From: Mesorhizobium sp. B2-4-3
GTDB taxonomy: Bacteria > Pseudomonadota > Alphaproteobacteria > Rhizobiales > Rhizobiaceae
NCBI RefSeq assembly: GCF_006442815.1
Contig: NZ_VFVL01000020.1
Coordinates: 1 to 64,000, forward strand
Direction: 5' to 3'
DNA length: 64,000 bases
Below are positions 60,296-64,000 of the stretch, piece after piece. Positions within the stretch are counted from its first letter, which is position 1. Each line of letters begins with the position of its first letter. The position numbers and the translations under genes were made by a program. A model generated the notes under the pieces. The model searched no databases. It was not told the DNA's origin and was given only the letters and a program-made list of their open reading frames with translations.

Positions 60296-61093
60296 TTAAG
60301 CCGCCGCACTGCCCTGCCCGGCGAATCCGCTGAACCAGCCGAGTCCGGCTTGCGTGCCGGCCTTCGGCTTGTATTCGGCGCCGATCCAGCCGGAATAGCC
60401 GAGGCGGTCGATGTGGTCGTAGAGGAAAGGATAGTTGATCTCGCCCGTCCCCGGCTCGTGACGGCCGGGATTGTCCGCAAGCTGGATATGCGCGATGCGA
60501 CCGAGGTTCGCCTCGATGGTACGGGCGAGATCCCCCTCCATGATCTGCATGTGATAGATGTCGTATTGCAAATAGATATTCTTCGAGCCGATGCGGTCGA
60601 TCAGCGCCAGCGCCTGGTCGGAATAGTTCAGGAAGAAGCCAGGGATGTCGCGGGTGTTGATCGGTTCGATCAAGAGCCTGATGCCGGCCTGCTCCAGCTT
60701 CTCGGCCGCGAAGGCGAGATTGTCGGCAAAGACATTCTCCAACACCGCGCGGTCAGCCCCCTGCGGCGCGATGCCGGCCAGGCAGTTGATCTGCTCGCAG
60801 CCCAGCGCATGGGCGTAGCTGATCGCCTTGGCGACGCCCTGGCGGAATTCCGGCACGCGGTCCGGCAGCACGGCAATGCCGCGCTCGCCCTTGCCCCAAT
60901 CGCCGGCCGGCAGATTGAAGAGAACCTGGCTGAGGCCGTTCTTCTTCAGGCGCGCCGCGACGACGTCCGGGGCATGGTCATAGGGACCGATATATTCGAC
61001 GCCCTTGAAGCCGGCGCGGGCGGCGGCATCGAAACGGTCGAGGAACTCGTGCTCGCCGAAGAGCATCGAGAGATTGGCTGAAAAACGCGGCAT
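60296..61093 (-). CDS. hyi: Hydroxypyruvate isomerase, 265 aa
   Basis: TIM-barrel enzyme interconverting hydroxypyruvate and tartronate semialdehyde. MPRFSANLSMLFGEHEFLDR start with AAGGAG upstream; LLIEPINTRDIPGFFL and YLQYDIYHMQIMEGDLARTI carry the metal-binding acidic residues and histidine. It lies between gcl (27-base gap) and glxR (105-base gap), confirming the pathway. Confidence 0.95.
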   Translation of the reverse strand: MPRFSANLSMLFGEHEFLDRFDAAARAGFKGVEYIGPYDHAPDVVAARLKKNGLSQVLFNLPAGDWGKGERGIAVLPDRVPEFRQGVAKAISYAHALGCEQINCLAGIAPQGADRAVLENVFADNLAFAAEKLEQAGIRLLIEPINTRDIPGFFLNYSDQALALIDRIGSKNIYLQYDIYHMQIMEGDLARTIEANLGRIAHIQLADNPGRHEPGTGEINYPFLYDHIDRLGYSGWIGAEYKPKAGTQAGLGWFSGFAGQGSAAA

Positions 61094-61120
61094 TCTTTTT
61101 CTCCTTCTATTCGCCGGGTC

Positions 61121-62902
<1,782 letters not shown>

Positions 62903-62981
62903 GACAAGCCTCCATTTCGTTGGTTGGCTTGACAATGACAGCGTGCCTTCGATTTTTCAATTTTTTCAGAATATTTTTTCA

Positions 62982-63070
62982 TTTCTAGAAAACGGCTATT
63001 ATCAATTGATTTTTCTTCGCTTTTCGTTTTCCAGAAAATCTTTCCTCGCGACTACTGAAAAACTTTTTCA
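62982..63070. promoter_or_regulatory. Operator-like palindromes in the gcl / regulator intergenic region
   Basis: Three symmetric A/T-rich sites: TTTCTAGAAA (62982-62991), TTTTCCAGAAAA (63027-63038) and TGAAAAACTTTTTCA (63056-63070). IclR-type regulators bind pseudo-palindromes with GGAAA/TTTCC-like arms, so these are candidate binding sites controlling both gcl and the regulator. The surrounding 194-base spacer is strikingly A/T-rich compared with the rest. Confidence 0.55.
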
Positions 63071-63096
63071 TTGCATCCGGTGTCAAATCGGCGAGA

Positions 63097-63927
63097 ATGC
63101 AGCCCATGGAAACGACGGAAAAACGCCAACGCGGCCGGCCACGCGCCTTCAACGGCCCATCCGAAGCGGCGTCGGTGCAGTCGCTCGACCGGGCGCTGCG
63201 GATTCTCGCGATCGTCGCCGAGGCCAGCGGCTTGTCGCTCAGCGAGATCGCGGCGCAAAGCGGCATCGCCGCCTCCACCGCCTATCGCATGCTGACGACG
63301 CTGGAGAACCACGGCATGGTCGAGTTCGATACGACCGACCAGCTCTGGTCCGTCGGCGTCGAGACCTACCGCATGGGCGCGGCCTTCCTGCGCAGGCGCA
63401 AGCTCGTCGACCGCGCCCGTATCGTCATGCAGGAATTGATGGAAAAGACCGGCGAGACCGCCAATCTCGGCGTCGCCGAGGACGATTGCGTCGTCTTCGT
63501 CAGCCAGGTCGAGACGCACCAGGCGATCCGGGCCTTTTTTCGGCCGGGCACCCGCAGCCCCTTTCATGCTTCCGGAATCGGCAAGGCGGTGCTGGCGCAT
63601 CTCGAGCCGGAACGGGTGGCGGCCATCCTGCGCAAGGCGGGCCTGCAGCGCTACACCGACAAGACGCTCTCCGACATTTCCGCGCTGGCCCATGATCTCG
63701 CCGTTATCAAGCATCGCGGCTGGTCGGTCGACGACGAGGAGCGCCATCCCGGCATGCGCTGCGTGGCCGCCGCCATTTTCAACGAGTTCGGCGAGCCTAT
63801 CGGCGGCGTTTCGGTGTCCGGACCGACGGTGCGAGTGACGCCCGAGCGGCTGGCCGAGATCGGTCCGCTGGTGCGCGAGGCCGCGGTCGAGGTGACGAAG
63901 ATGATCGGGGGCGTCAAAGCGTTCTGA
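63097..63927 (+). CDS. IclR-family transcriptional regulator of glyoxylate metabolism, 276 aa
   Basis: The N-terminal winged helix-turn-helix (SLDRALRILAIVAEASGLSL, SEIAAQSGIAASTAYRMLTT) is followed by the IclR effector domain (RSPFHASGIGKAVLAHLEPE, ERHPGMRCVAAAIFNEFGEP). A basic AT-hook-like leader (KRQRGRPRAFNG) precedes it. Relatives AllR/BhcR/GclR sense glyoxylate or allantoin-derived signals. Divergent position next to gcl makes it the likely regulator of gcl-hyi-glxR. The ribosome site is weak; ATG 63106 is an alternative start. Confidence 0.92.
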   Translation: MQPMETTEKRQRGRPRAFNGPSEAASVQSLDRALRILAIVAEASGLSLSEIAAQSGIAASTAYRMLTTLENHGMVEFDTTDQLWSVGVETYRMGAAFLRRRKLVDRARIVMQELMEKTGETANLGVAEDDCVVFVSQVETHQAIRAFFRPGTRSPFHASGIGKAVLAHLEPERVAAILRKAGLQRYTDKTLSDISALAHDLAVIKHRGWSVDDEERHPGMRCVAAAIFNEFGEPIGGVSVSGPTVRVTPERLAEIGPLVREAAVEVTKMIGGVKAF

Positions 63928-64000
63928 CTAGGAAACGCCCGGCAAAGCGCTCTTTGCCGATATGTCGAAGAAATCGAGCAGGATGGCCAGGCCGACGCCA
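63928..64000 (-). CDS. 3' end of an unidentified minus-strand gene (partial)
   Basis: Reading the minus strand, 23 codons (GVGLAILLDFFDISAKSALP then GVS) run to a TAG at 63928-63930, immediately beyond the regulator stop. The peptide has an amphipathic look, but the fragment is too short to identify, and it could be chance. A CGGCAAAG/CTTTGCCG hairpin at 63940-63960 overlaps it. Confidence 0.35.
   Translation of the reverse strand, partial: GVGLAILLDFFDISAKSALPGVS

Overview
The window looks like a chromosomal segment of a Rhizobiales alphaproteobacterium, most likely Mesorhizobium or a close relative. It is high-GC, carries the rhizobial pair of glutamine synthetases (glnB-glnA plus a divergent gstI-glnII module), and has an unbroken str-S10-spc-alpha supercluster. 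Its spacers contain rhizobial-type palindromes with GAGCATGATC / GATCATGCTC ends. The genus is inferred from gene content and repeats, not from an rRNA gene.

Layout. 0-5.6 kb: nitrogen assimilation (glnB end, glnA, glnII with a sigma-54 promoter, gstI), interrupted by a DUF1127 gene and a divergent winged-helix/TPR regulator. 5.6-17.7 kb: a mostly minus-strand mixed block with an MFS symporter carrying a large periplasmic insertion, an ATP12-type chaperone, a DMT transporter, an RluA-type pseudouridine synthase, an aldehyde dehydrogenase with DUF779 partner and AcoR-like regulator, an Asp/Asn beta-hydroxylase-like protein, RarA and a DegP-type protease. 17.8-37.0 kb, all minus strand: rpsL-rpsG-fusA-tuf-rpsJ through rplQ, including secY, adk and rpoA. 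37.0-39.5 kb: a small acidic protein, a Gfo/Idh/MocA sugar dehydrogenase and an O-methyltransferase. 39.5-52.1 kb, minus strand: tRNA-Trp-secE-nusG-rplK-rplA-rplJ-rplL-rpoB-rpoC. 52.2-58.4 kb: a truncated haemoglobin, a secreted double ClpP-like protein, a second tuf, a DMT transporter, GlsB-type and YidB-type proteins, tRNA-Gly and tRNA-Tyr. 58.4-64 kb: rlmB, then the glyoxylate pathway gcl-hyi-glxR with a divergent IclR-type regulator, and the 3' end of one more gene.

How the genes work together. The first 5.5 kb governs ammonium assimilation: PII and adenylylatable GSI on one side, NtrC/sigma-54-driven GSII with its small translational inhibitor GstI on the other. The core of the window makes the translation and transcription machinery. 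The last block turns two glyoxylates into tartronate semialdehyde (Gcl), interconverts this with hydroxypyruvate (Hyi) and reduces it to glycerate (GlxR).

The most interesting non-routine signals are: (i) three inverted repeats built from consecutive 7-base units, each abutting a stop codon; (ii) a secreted protein made of two ClpP-like halves, the second with the catalytic serine replaced by alanine; (iii) the compact gstI/glnII control region with a near-consensus sigma-54 promoter; (iv) a set of palindromic operator-like sites between gcl and its regulator. I found no CRISPR array, prophage, insertion sequence, rRNA gene or convincing anti-phage system.
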